Source of the DNA: Arthrobacter sp. Leaf69
GTDB lineage: Bacteria > Actinomycetota > Actinomycetes > Actinomycetales > Micrococcaceae
Assembly (NCBI RefSeq): GCF_001422645.1
Contig: NZ_LMLR01000013.1
Span: 287,024-351,023 of the forward strand
DNA: 64,000 nucleotides
Reading direction: 5' to 3'
Positions 33,920-42,154 of this stretch are shown here, one piece after another (positions within the stretch are counted from its first letter, which is position 1; every line of letters begins with the position of its first letter). Under the pieces are notes generated by a model. That model was not told the DNA's origin. It was given only the letters and a program-made list of their open reading frames with translations, and made no database searches. Made by a program: the position numbers and the translations under genes.

Positions 33920-34767
33920 TCCTGCGCCAAAGCCATTTCGTCCCGCCGGTGTCCTATCTGCTGGCGGACGAGCTGGGATTCCTGCGAGGATCAGAGGTGC
34001 TGCCCACCCGGACCACCTCGAGCGCCGAACAGCTGAGGGCCTTGCTTGCCGGGGAGCAGGACATGGTAGTCACGGCGATCGACAACCTGTTCGAATGGAC
34101 CCGGGCAGGGGCCGACCTGCGCCTGGTTGCCCAGATCGAGGCGACCACGCCGCTGGGCCTCCATGCCCGCGGCGACGCGGATTCCCTCGCGGACCTGGCC
34201 GGGTGCCGGTTCGCGGTGGACGCCCCCGACAACGGTTTCGCGCTCATCGCCAAGCGCCTGCTGCTCGACGCCGGCGTCGAGGTCAACTACGTGGTGGTCG
34301 GAGGCGTGCGCGAACGACTGGACGCGCTGCTCGGCGGCCAAGTCGACGCGGCCCTGCTCGGGCCACCGTTCGACAAACTGGCCGAACAGGCCGGGATGCG
34401 GCGCGTGGTGGATGTCAATGCCCTGCTGCCGGAATTGCCTGGCCAAGGTCTGGTGGTCCGCGCCGAGCTTCTCGAATCCGAGGAACTGGAAGGCTACCTG
34501 CGCGCACTGGTGTGCGGGGTAGAGGCCGGACAGTCCATGGCCGAGGCGCAGGGCATCGAGTTGCTTGAACGCCGCGGTTACCAAGCGGCGGCCGCGGCGG
34601 CCTGGGGCACGCGCGCCCTTACGCTCACGGTGGATCGCTGCGGACTGGAGTTGCTGACCGAGATTCGCCGAAGCCTGGGCATGCTCCCGCCGGACATTGG
34701 TCTGGAGGAGCTCTGCGACGGCGAACCACTCCTGAGGGCCACCCTTTCCGGCACTATCGGTAACTGA
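33916..34767 (+). CDS. NMT1/SsuA-like binding protein without signal peptide
   Basis: 283 residues from a GTG at 33916 that overlaps the hydrolase stop; the frame is open further upstream but inside the hydrolase gene. The fold is that of NitT/TauT-type substrate-binding proteins (SHFVPPVSYLLADELGFL, LLAGEQDMVVTAIDNLFEW, LAGCRFAVDAPDNGFALIA, LLGGQVDAALLGPPFDKL). There is no signal peptide, lipobox or membrane segment, so it should be cytoplasmic. It ends the operon started by the monooxygenase and may sense or chaperone a pathway compound, or be an enzyme with this fold. Distantly like the lipoprotein encoded at 11605. Confidence 0.85.
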   Translation: MILRQSHFVPPVSYLLADELGFLRGSEVLPTRTTSSAEQLRALLAGEQDMVVTAIDNLFEWTRAGADLRLVAQIEATTPLGLHARGDADSLADLAGCRFAVDAPDNGFALIAKRLLLDAGVEVNYVVVGGVRERLDALLGGQVDAALLGPPFDKLAEQAGMRRVVDVNALLPELPGQGLVVRAELLESEELEGYLRALVCGVEAGQSMAEAQGIELLERRGYQAAAAAAWGTRALTLTVDRCGLELLTEIRRSLGMLPPDIGLEELCDGEPLLRATLSGTIGN

Positions 34768-34815
34768 GCTTCACCCGCACGAAGTTGTCTATTGCAACTC
34801 CGTAAACCCGATGCG

Positions 34816-34833
34816 ATACTGTACGTATCGTAT
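34816..34833. promoter_or_regulatory. 18-bp palindromic operator before the hydrolase-cupin-synthetase operon
   Basis: ATACTGT-ACGT-ATCGTAT, ending 21 bases before the start of the second hydrolase gene. The right half is perfect; the left half has two mismatches to ATACGAW. Confidence 0.65.
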
Positions 34834-34854
34834 GAGAGACTTTGAGGAGCAACC

Positions 34855-35871
34855 ATGAAACTGGGACGTATAACAGTGCCAACGCCCGACGGCGAACAGA
34901 TTCGACTCGTCGCGGCCCAGCCGGAGCAGGGCCGGGTTATTGACCTTGCCCGCGCCTATGCCCTGACGCTGCAACGCAAGGGCGCCGAGCCGGATCGCGC
35001 CCGGGCACTTGCCCTGGCGGTGCTTCCCGGAAGCCTGGCAGCGGGAATCGGCGGAGGCTCCATCTTCCTGGACTCTGCCCACGAGGCGCTTGCCGCAGCA
35101 GACGACGCTTCGTACGCCATCGACGACGTTTCATGGCGCGCGGCGGTGGACTCGCCGGTCATCCGCGACGGTCTGACCTTCGAGCAGCACATCCAGAACT
35201 TCCACCGCATCGTTGCCAAGGCCCAGCCGGCACGCTCCATCTACGAGCGTCCGGGCTATTTCAAGGGCACCACTGCCATGTCCTACGGCCACAATCAGGA
35301 ACTGCCCTACCCCGACTTCACCGAGGCCCTCGACTGGGAACTCGAGGTCGGCTACGTCGTGGGCAAGTCCGGAAGTGACCTGACCCCGGACACGGCGCTG
35401 GACCACCTCTTTGGCATCACCGTCTTCAACGACTTCAGCGCACGCGATATCCAAGGCGCGGAAATGGCGATCGGCATGGGCCCGCAGAAGTGCAAGGACT
35501 TCGGCTACGGCATCGGCCCCTGGGTCACCACGATGGACGAAATTGACTCCATCGAGGGGTTGCGCGGCCAGGTCCGCGTCAACGGCGAGGTGCTCTCCGA
35601 TACCAAGGTCGAGGACTTCGTCTACACCCCCGCCGAGTTGCTGGCCTACGTCTCGATCTCCGACCGGCTGCAGCCGGGCGACCTCATCGGTTCCGGCACC
35701 ATGGGCTTCGGCGCCGGCGTTGAGATCGGCAAATTCCTGAAGCCAGGCGACGTCATTGAGTTGGAGCTCGAGGGCGTCGGCACGCTGCGCACCCCGATCT
35801 CCACCGAACGCCAAAAGGCCCCCTGGTGGCCCGAGCCCCGCACCTACCCCCACGAAGAATGGGTGGTCTGA
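34855..35871 (+). CDS. Fumarylacetoacetate hydrolase-family protein, second copy
   Basis: 338 residues, ATG after GAGGAGCAACC. Metal ligands in DWELEVGYVVG (two Glu) and NDFSARD (Asp) are present, with GIGPWVTTMDEID and GSGTMGFGAGVEIGKFLKPGD. The N-terminal ~110 residues resemble the SH3-like domain of true fumarylacetoacetases more than those of the shorter hydratases. It differs clearly from the copy at 32888. If it cleaves a 3,5-dioxo acid to acetoacetate, the acetoacetyl-CoA synthetase two genes downstream would use the product; this is inferred from gene order. Overlaps the cupin start by one base. Confidence 0.92.
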   Translation: MKLGRITVPTPDGEQIRLVAAQPEQGRVIDLARAYALTLQRKGAEPDRARALALAVLPGSLAAGIGGGSIFLDSAHEALAAADDASYAIDDVSWRAAVDSPVIRDGLTFEQHIQNFHRIVAKAQPARSIYERPGYFKGTTAMSYGHNQELPYPDFTEALDWELEVGYVVGKSGSDLTPDTALDHLFGITVFNDFSARDIQGAEMAIGMGPQKCKDFGYGIGPWVTTMDEIDSIEGLRGQVRVNGEVLSDTKVEDFVYTPAELLAYVSISDRLQPGDLIGSGTMGFGAGVEIGKFLKPGDVIELELEGVGTLRTPISTERQKAPWWPEPRTYPHEEWVV

Positions 35872-36479
35872 TGACCCGGCCCCCAGTCCGTCGCATCGTC
35901 ACCGGGCACGACGACCAGGGGCGCGCCATCATCCTCTCGGACGGGGCCGCGCCCAACCACTGGTCCTCGGAAGTGATTCCGGGTTTCGGTGCCACCGTGC
36001 CATGGCTGACCGCAGCCGGACCCATCGACCACGTCACTGACGCCGACCCGGCCACGGCCGACGCCGAGATTCCCAGCTTTCCCGCCGCCGGCGAGACGAT
36101 CCTGCGAATTGCCGACTTCCCGCCGGACTCCGTCTATCCGGATGAGGCGGGCTCGGTGATCTTCAGCGAGCTCGACGGGCATGACGAGGCTGAGGCAGGC
36201 GCCGAGCACAGCGGATCCAAGCACTTCTGGTTCCACCGCACCCACTCGCTGGACTACGCCGTCGTTCTCGAGGGCGAGATCACCCTGCTGGTCGACGAAG
36301 GTGAGGCGACCATGCGCGCCGGCGACGTGGCGGTGCAGCGCGCCACCAGCCATGCGTGGTCCAACCGCACCGACACCACGGCCCGGGTACTGTTCGTGCT
36401 GATCGGAACCGAGCCCGTCACTGCAGCCCAGATCGCCGAGCAGCGCCAGCTGGCCTCCCAGCCCTTGGAGACCGCATGA
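35871..36479 (+). CDS. Cupin-domain protein
   Basis: 202 residues from the ATG at 35871, which shares one base with the previous stop (TGATG). N-terminal 100 residues are unassigned. The C-terminal half is a cupin barrel: KHFWFHRTHSLDYAVVLEGE with candidate metal-binding His residues and Glu, then MRAGDVAVQRATSHAWSN with the second motif's His. Such proteins in aromatic operons are often non-haem dioxygenases, isomerases or small-molecule sensors. It is coupled to both neighbours by overlaps, so it likely acts in the same pathway step set. No signal peptide. Confidence 0.88.
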   Translation: MTRPPVRRIVTGHDDQGRAIILSDGAAPNHWSSEVIPGFGATVPWLTAAGPIDHVTDADPATADAEIPSFPAAGETILRIADFPPDSVYPDEAGSVIFSELDGHDEAEAGAEHSGSKHFWFHRTHSLDYAVVLEGEITLLVDEGEATMRAGDVAVQRATSHAWSNRTDTTARVLFVLIGTEPVTAAQIAEQRQLASQPLETA

Positions 36480-38446
36480 TCACCGACGCCCATGCCGCTG
36501 ACGGCGAGGTGATCTGGCAACCCGAACCGGAGGGCGGCGCGGAGACAGGTGTCGGACGTTTCGCCGACTTCCTCGGCGGGCAGGGCATCGACGTCGGTAC
36601 CGGCTACGACGAGCTCTGGCAGTGGTCGGTGGATGAGCCGGAGCAGTTCTGGGAACTCTTTGCGCGATTTGCGGGAGTCGAGTTCGGCGGGGCGGCAGGG
36701 CCTGTCTACTCCACCGACGCCATGCCGAACACGCGCTGGTTTCCGGGGCGCACCCTCAATTTCGCCCGGCACCTGCTGCAGGGCCACGAGGGGACCGCAC
36801 TCATCGGCATCGCCGAGGACGGGACGCGCGAGGAGGTCACCTGGAATGCGCTGAGGCGCGAGGTGGCCTCCCTCGCCGCGCACCTCCGTGCCCGCGGTGT
36901 CGGCCACGGGGACCGGGTCGTCGGGATCCTCCCGAATGTTGCCGAGGCCGTCGTCGGGCTGCTCGCCGCTGCCTCGATCGGCGCGATCTGGTCCGTTTGC
37001 GCCCCCGAGTTCGGCCCGGGCGCCATCGTTTCGCGCTTCGCCCAGCTCGGCCCAAAGATTGTCATCGCCGCCCCGGGCTACATGCTCGGCGGGAAGGACC
37101 GGGACCGCCGGGCGGAGCTGGAGGAAATCTTCACCCAGCTCCCCACCCTCGAGCACGTGATCTGGGTGGGGCGGCACACTTCCATCCCGAGCATCCCAAC
37201 CCAGGTTCCGGCCGTGGACTGGGCACAGGCCGTGGCCGAACCGGCGGAGCTCGTCTTCGAAGACGTCGAGTTCAGCCACCCCCTGTGGGTCCTGTTCTCC
37301 TCCGGGACAACGGGCATCCCCAAGGGCATCGTGCATGGCCATGGCGGAGCGCTGCTTGAGGAAATGAAAATGCTCCTCATCCACTCCGACCTGCGGCCCG
37401 GGGACCGCTACCTCAATGTGGCCTCGACAAGCTGGGTGCTGTGGAACGCACTCGTCTCCGCACTGGGCGTGGGGGCGACGGCGGTGCTCGTCGACGGAAA
37501 CCCCACCTTCCCGTCGATCGACCGGGTGTGGCAGATTGCCGCCGCCGAGCAGGTCGCAGTCCTCGGTGTGGGTGCCGGATTTGTCCATTCCTGCGCGAAG
37601 GCCGCCCTGGTGCCGATGCGCGAACACGACCTGGGTGCCCTGAAATCCCTTCAGGTCACCGGATCGCCGCTCTCGGCCGACGGCTACCGCTGGGTCTACG
37701 GCAATGTGGGTGACATCTGGTTGAGTTCGATGAGCGGTGGAACCGACATCGCCTCCATCTTCGTAGGAGGATCCCCGACACTGCCGGTGCATGTCGGCTA
37801 CATCCAGGCTCCAGCCCTCGGAGTGCGTGTGGAGTCGTGGGATGAAGCCGGCAATCCCACCCGGGGCAAGGGCGAACTGGTGGTAACCAAGGCAATGCCC
37901 TCAATGCCGCTGAGCTTCTGGGGAGACGACGGCACCCGTTACCACGAGAGCTACTTCGGCATGTATCCGGGAGTGTGGCGGCACGGGGACTACATCGAGT
38001 TCACGCACCGGGGCATCCTCATCCACGGCCGCTCCGACTCGACCCTCAACCGAAACGGGCTCCGGCTCGGTTCGGCAGACATCTACATGGTGGTCGAATC
38101 GCTGCCGGAAGTCGCCGAGGCACTGGTTGTCGGCGCGGAACTCGGCACTGACTACTACATGCCGCTGTTCGTCCACCTGGCCGACGGCGCCAAGCCGGAC
38201 GTGACCCAAGAGGCGATCACCAGATCCATCCGCGAGAACCTCTCCGTCCGATACCTGCCCGACGAGATTGTCTTCATGCCCGGAATTCCGCATACCCGCA
38301 CCGGAAAGAAGCTGGAAGTCCCCATCAAGCGGCTTCTGCAAGGAGCGCGGCTGGAAACGGTTGCAGATCTCGGGTCGGTGGATGATCCCGTGCTGTTGGA
38401 AGAATATGCCCGGTTTGCCCTTGAACGGCACGCGGTATCACCCTAA
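36476..38446 (+). CDS. Acetoacetyl-CoA synthetase
   Basis: 656 residues, the usual length for this enzyme, from the ATG at 36476 (ATGA overlap with the cupin gene). Adenylate-forming enzyme: P-loop-like motif LFSSGTTGIPKGIVHGHGG, the N-terminal FARFAGVEFGG-type region, and GRSDSTLNRNGLRLGSADIY with the family-specific serine/asparagine stretch; the C-terminal GKKLEVPIKRLLQG contains the catalytic lysine. It activates acetoacetate to acetoacetyl-CoA with ATP. Together with the thiolase at 8187 it would convert acetoacetate to acetyl-CoA. A decayed partial copy of such a gene lies at 19710-19845. Confidence 0.93.
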   Translation: MITDAHAADGEVIWQPEPEGGAETGVGRFADFLGGQGIDVGTGYDELWQWSVDEPEQFWELFARFAGVEFGGAAGPVYSTDAMPNTRWFPGRTLNFARHLLQGHEGTALIGIAEDGTREEVTWNALRREVASLAAHLRARGVGHGDRVVGILPNVAEAVVGLLAAASIGAIWSVCAPEFGPGAIVSRFAQLGPKIVIAAPGYMLGGKDRDRRAELEEIFTQLPTLEHVIWVGRHTSIPSIPTQVPAVDWAQAVAEPAELVFEDVEFSHPLWVLFSSGTTGIPKGIVHGHGGALLEEMKMLLIHSDLRPGDRYLNVASTSWVLWNALVSALGVGATAVLVDGNPTFPSIDRVWQIAAAEQVAVLGVGAGFVHSCAKAALVPMREHDLGALKSLQVTGSPLSADGYRWVYGNVGDIWLSSMSGGTDIASIFVGGSPTLPVHVGYIQAPALGVRVESWDEAGNPTRGKGELVVTKAMPSMPLSFWGDDGTRYHESYFGMYPGVWRHGDYIEFTHRGILIHGRSDSTLNRNGLRLGSADIYMVVESLPEVAEALVVGAELGTDYYMPLFVHLADGAKPDVTQEAITRSIRENLSVRYLPDEIVFMPGIPHTRTGKKLEVPIKRLLQGARLETVADLGSVDDPVLLEEYARFALERHAVSP

Positions 38447-38578
38447 GCGGCACCGCTACCGGCTTCGGACAGGTTCGGCCCGCCGCAATGGGTGATGTGC
38501 GCCGGGAAGTATCGAGGATAAAACATCCAGCGACTCAACGGCTGGCTAAATACGGCTCACCCCGTCAAAGGAGAGACA

Positions 38579-39178
38579 TTGGGAACCATGCCAACAGCAA
38601 CACCTGTCAGTCAAAAAACCGCGGGCGCCATCGGCCACAGCTTCACTCTGATCCGGGGCGAGGTTGGAGAGACGGCAGACTGCATCAATGAACAGGAACT
38701 TGCTCACCTGGCCACCCATCTCACCACCGGTAACCGGGTGTTCGTCGCAGGGGCAGGCCGCAGTGGCCTGGTTCTCAGGATGGCCGCTATGCGGCTAATG
38801 CATCTCGGCCTCACGGTCCACATCGCAGGGGACACCACCACTCCTGCAATCCGCGCCGGGGATCTGCTGGTGGTGGCCTCTGGATCCGGAACAACGTCAA
38901 CCGTGGTGAAGGCGGCAGAAACTGCGGCAAAGGTCGGTGCAAAGGTGGCCGCATTCACTGCCAACACAAAATCCCCACTGGCTGCAGTATCCGACATGCT
39001 CGTGGTTATCCCGGCCGCGCAGAAAACCGACCACCAATCGGGTGCGTCCCGGCAATATTCCGGAAGCCTCTTCGAACAAGTGCTATTCCTCGCCACCGAA
39101 GCGGTGTTCCAAGCCCTCTGGGAGGAAACCAGCATTTCTGCCGAACAGCTCTGGACCCGGCACGCCAATCTCGAGTAG
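38579..39178 (+). CDS. hxlB: 6-phospho-3-hexuloisomerase
   Basis: 199 residues from a TTG at 38579 with AAAGGAG 5 bases before; the ATG at 38588 would leave the ribosome site too far away. SIS-domain phosphosugar isomerase: FVAGAGRSGLVLRMAAMRL, LLVVASGSGTTSTVVKAAE and SLFEQVLFLATEAVF are typical of hexuloisomerases. It converts hexulose-6-phosphate, made from formaldehyde and ribulose-5-phosphate by the next gene, into fructose-6-phosphate. The pair forms the ribulose-monophosphate formaldehyde pathway. It sits near a P450 system, suggesting that formaldehyde comes from O-demethylation. Cytoplasmic. Confidence 0.93.
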   Translation: MGTMPTATPVSQKTAGAIGHSFTLIRGEVGETADCINEQELAHLATHLTTGNRVFVAGAGRSGLVLRMAAMRLMHLGLTVHIAGDTTTPAIRAGDLLVVASGSGTTSTVVKAAETAAKVGAKVAAFTANTKSPLAAVSDMLVVIPAAQKTDHQSGASRQYSGSLFEQVLFLATEAVFQALWEETSISAEQLWTRHANLE

Positions 39179-39285
39179 CAGGACTCAGGATGGCGACGAC
39201 GGAGGCGACGACTGATGCAGCGGAAACACCCGGCAACAACCCCCGAATTCCTTTTGCCCCACAATTCCTAAAGAAAGAGCCGATC

Positions 39286-39909
39286 ATGAAACTCCAAGTT
39301 GCAATGGACCTCCTCACCGTCGAAGACGCCCTCGAATTGGCCGCCAAAGTAGCCGAATACGTGGACATCATCGAACTCGGAACACCCCTGATAAAGGCTG
39401 CAGGCCTCTCCGCTGTCACCGCCATCAAGAATGCCCACCCCGACAAAATCGTTTTCGCTGACATGAAGACCATGGACGCCGGAGAATTGGAGGCCGACAT
39501 CGCCTTCAAAGCCGGCGCCGACCTGGTATCGGTCTTGGGCAGTGCAGACGACTCGACCATCGCCGGCGCCGTTAAAGCCGCCCGTGCGCACGGCAAAGGC
39601 ATCGTCGTGGACCTCATTGGGGTATCCAATAAAGTCTCCCGCGCCAAGGAAGCGCGTGCCCTTGGCGCCAAGTTCGTGGAATTCCACGCCGGCCTTGATG
39701 AGCAGTCACAGCCCGGCTATGACCTCAAGGGGCTCCTGGCCGCCGGCGAAGAAGCGCGCGTCCCCTTCTCAGTAGCCGGAGGAGTAAACCTCTCGACGAT
39801 CAACGCTGTCCAGCGGGCGGGGGCGGACGTGGCCGTAGCAGGCGGCTCAATCTACGGAGCCGCGGATCCCAGCCTGGCCGCCAAAGAACTGAAGGCCGCC
39901 ATTATCTGA
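39286..39909 (+). CDS. hxlA: 3-hexulose-6-phosphate synthase
   Basis: 207 residues, the standard length, from the ATG at 39286; the frame is open upstream from 39190 but family homology starts here. TIM-barrel of the orotidine-decarboxylase superfamily: MKLQVAMDLLTVEDALELAA, the catalytic Asp59-x-Lys61-x2-Asp64 (FADMKTMDAG), VEFHAGLDEQ and the phosphate site SVAGGVNLSTIN. It condenses formaldehyde with ribulose-5-phosphate. The gene follows hxlB by 107 bases on the same strand. In non-methylotrophs this pair detoxifies formaldehyde. Confidence 0.95.
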   Translation: MKLQVAMDLLTVEDALELAAKVAEYVDIIELGTPLIKAAGLSAVTAIKNAHPDKIVFADMKTMDAGELEADIAFKAGADLVSVLGSADDSTIAGAVKAARAHGKGIVVDLIGVSNKVSRAKEARALGAKFVEFHAGLDEQSQPGYDLKGLLAAGEEARVPFSVAGGVNLSTINAVQRAGADVAVAGGSIYGAADPSLAAKELKAAII

Positions 39910-40010
39910 CGCTTCCTTTCCATCACCTGCGGCGGCCGCACGTGCAAAACATGCGGCCGCCGCATCCAACCCACTCACAAGGAACCGGAGGGACAAATAG
40001 TGAGTATGCG

Positions 40011-40238
40011 ATGAATGCTGGTGCCACGCTTCAGCCACGGCCCACCCAGCGTCCCAACCACCAATGGGAATACCTGAGCCCAGGCGACGGCGTCGAGGTG
40101 TGTCTGGGGGATCTCCAGTACGCCGGATGGGTAGACGCGGTCGGAGACCGCGGGCATCTGATTTGGGTGATCGAGAACGGAACGGCTGGCCGCCGGCTGT
40201 TCCTGCGCGGGGATGGCGTCACACTATGTCCCATCTGA
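40011..40238 (+). CDS. Small protein of unknown function downstream of hxlA
   Basis: 75 residues from an ATG at 40011; GGAGGG lies 15 bases upstream, so the true start may differ. The body YLSPGDGVEVCLGDLQYAGW followed by VDAVGDRGHLIWVIENG reads like a small SH3-like beta-barrel. It overlaps the next gene by 13 bases, and the two probably form an operon behind hxlA. I do not recognise the family. Confidence 0.6.
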   Translation: MNAGATLQPRPTQRPNHQWEYLSPGDGVEVCLGDLQYAGWVDAVGDRGHLIWVIENGTAGRRLFLRGDGVTLCPI

Positions 40239-40510
40239 CGGTACTTCCCAACCCGACTCCGACCAGATCCGCGGTACACGATCAAAGCCCTTCCCTCCTG
40301 GAATATTCGGAAGAGTGGCGCGAGGTGTCCACGGCTGACCCAAATCTTGTCGACAAGTTACTGAACGAGGCTGAGTCGTCGCTCGTCGAAGTGGCCCTGA
40401 ACCGCCGGCCCGCCTGCATTTTGGTCACCCGCCATCACGCAGGCCTGTACGTCCTAGAACTCAGTGAAGAAGTGCCGTTCGGGGAATCCCGGGAGCGGTC
40501 CGCCTGGTAA
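40226..40510 (+). CDS. Small protein, paralogue of the 19144-19404 product
   Basis: 94 residues from the ATG at 40226, which overlaps the previous frame. Contains ACILVTRHHAGLYVLELSEE then VPFGESRERS, clearly akin to the 86-residue protein encoded at 19144. The N-terminal half is variable and acidic (LLEYSEEWREVSTADPNLVD). No catalytic motif recognised. Two copies in one island, each at the edge of a catabolic unit, suggest a shared accessory role. Confidence 0.65.
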   Translation: MSHLTVLPNPTPTRSAVHDQSPSLLEYSEEWREVSTADPNLVDKLLNEAESSLVEVALNRRPACILVTRHHAGLYVLELSEEVPFGESRERSAW

Positions 40511-41096
40511 GAGAGCGTTCCTGCTTCCGGAACCACGTGGTCATTAGCCAGGCGTCCACTCGAGAGCCAGCACGCAACGCAGCCTGATCCCAGGAGCAGA
40601 CCGGCGAGCACTGCTGGGGCGTAGAAGAAACCGCACCTTCGGGCTGATAGCCGCCAGCCAGAACCTCGGCGCCCTTGACGCAGCGCGGGGGAGCAGATCG
40701 GCCGGCAGGCAACGGGCGGGCCACCGACACCCACGCCCGCCCAGACAGGATCAGGAATTGCTTTCGAAATCATCGATCGTTATGCGCCCGCCGAGGCGTG
40801 GAATTCGTCCTCTCGGCGGGCGGGGCGTTTGAGGACATCGCTGCGATAGCGCGCAAACGGGAGGACTGGGCCACCAGGCCATCAAGCCACCCAATGGACG
40901 CACGCCCTTCGAGAAGGTCTCGAATCGATGTCGGTAATTACCCTTGGGAGGTCAGCTGACTGACTTGCTGATGGTTTGGACGTCTCCAAAGACTTCGCGT
41001 GGCTCGAGCCCGCGCAGGGGTTCTCACTGTTGAGTCCGTCCAGGAATGGGGTGGGCGCCGACCCTCGGTCTTGATTCTTCTGGCGCCCGGCGGTCG
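40511..41096. other. Intergenic region with a hairpin
   Basis: About 590 bases between the small gene and the end of the LysR gene. Short frames have no support. The only structure seen is the hairpin at 40785-40822. Confidence 0.5.
40785..40822. terminator. GC-rich hairpin, possible terminator
   Basis: CGCCCGCCGAG pairs exactly with CTCGGCGGGCG around a 16-base loop. Only a short T-run follows, so efficiency is uncertain. Confidence 0.45.
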
Positions 41097-42020
41097 CTAT
41101 TCGGGTTCAATGGCGTCGAGGACCTCGACTGCATACTGGATGACAGCCAGTGCCCGGGCAGTCAGCATCGTTTCTTTTGGCCAGACCGCAACCACGGAGG
41201 TCTGGCCGGCGCGGGGGCGAAGGTGCCGGGTCACGAGTCCCTTGCCCTCGCTGGAAACCGGGATCTGGTTGGGCCGCGACATTAGGAGGCTATAGCCGAG
41301 CCCCCGTCCGACCATGGCCCGGACAAGATCGATTTGCGGGACTATTGCACCCACGTTTGGCTTGAGCCCACGCTGAGCGAACATCAACTGCGTATATTCC
41401 GTACTGGGGGCCGTGTTGAGCATGATGAGTGGCTTGGTCGACAGAGCAGCGAGATCCACGTCGTCTTCTTCAGCAAGTGAATCGTTGGCCCCCAGAACGG
41501 CCATGACTTCGGTCTTGTAGATGACCCTGCGCTCAACGTCCGCTGGCAAGCCAATGTCGTAGACGATGGCCGTGTCCAGCGTTCCATCTTCAAGTGCCGG
41601 CAAAAGGTTGGCGTGGTCTCCTACCGTGATGCTGATTTCGACCTTGGGGTGGAGGCTTGCCATGCCCTCAAGCACGGCGGGCAGGACGTTGCTTGCCAGG
41701 CCCGTATAGCAGCCCAGCGACATCGGCCCCTTCAGCTCGCCGCGGATCTCACCCAATCCGTCTGCCAGTGCACTGGCCTCTCGAAGCAGTTCCCTGGCCC
41801 GCTTCGCAAAGTGGCGCCCAGTCGGCGTCAGGTGCATGCCCCGGGCCTTCCTCCGGATGCACAGTTGTTCCCCCAACGCTGCCTCCAGCTCGCTGATGGC
41901 ATGCGAGAGCGCGGATTCGGAGATGTGGAGCTGTTGCGCCGCGGATCCCAGGGTGGTGTGTTCCGGCAGTGCGGCGAAGAGTTCGAGCTGACGAAACGTG
42001 AATTTCGGCACGAATATCAC
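41097..42020 (-). CDS. LysR-family transcriptional regulator
   Basis: 307 residues, standard LysR length. Start is probably a GTG at 42020, although AGGAG then lies only 2 bases away; the GTG at 42011 is an alternative. N-terminal winged helix: FTFRQLELFAALPEHTTLGS with AAQQLHISESALSHAISELE. The C-terminal co-inducer domain follows (LSLGCYTGLASNVLPAVLEG-like stretch, VVGDHANLLPALEDGTLD). It is divergent from the P450 gene, with a 9-base inverted repeat spanning the intergenic region. It most likely activates the P450-ferredoxin-reductase operon in response to a methoxyaromatic inducer. Confidence 0.92.
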   Translation of the reverse strand: MIFVPKFTFRQLELFAALPEHTTLGSAAQQLHISESALSHAISELEAALGEQLCIRRKARGMHLTPTGRHFAKRARELLREASALADGLGEIRGELKGPMSLGCYTGLASNVLPAVLEGMASLHPKVEISITVGDHANLLPALEDGTLDTAIVYDIGLPADVERRVIYKTEVMAVLGANDSLAEEDDVDLAALSTKPLIMLNTAPSTEYTQLMFAQRGLKPNVGAIVPQIDLVRAMVGRGLGYSLLMSRPNQIPVSSEGKGLVTRHLRPRAGQTSVVAVWPKETMLTARALAVIQYAVEVLDAIEPE

Positions 42021-42057
42021 TTCTCCTAAAGAATCGAAATACTTCTGCTGATATTCG
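42011..42057. promoter_or_regulatory. Inverted repeat in the LysR/P450 divergent region
   Basis: CGAATATCA (42011-42019) and TGATATTCG (42049-42057) are exact complements separated by 29 bases; the left arm overlaps the LysR start. A plausible binding region for the LysR protein. Confidence 0.5.
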
Positions 42058-42154
42058 CAGTTTACTAGAGAAAGTTTGCCTGTGACACTGATTACACAAG
42101 GAAGTGCCAGCAGGACCGGCTACACAACGACGTGCCAGTAGGAGTAAGACAACA

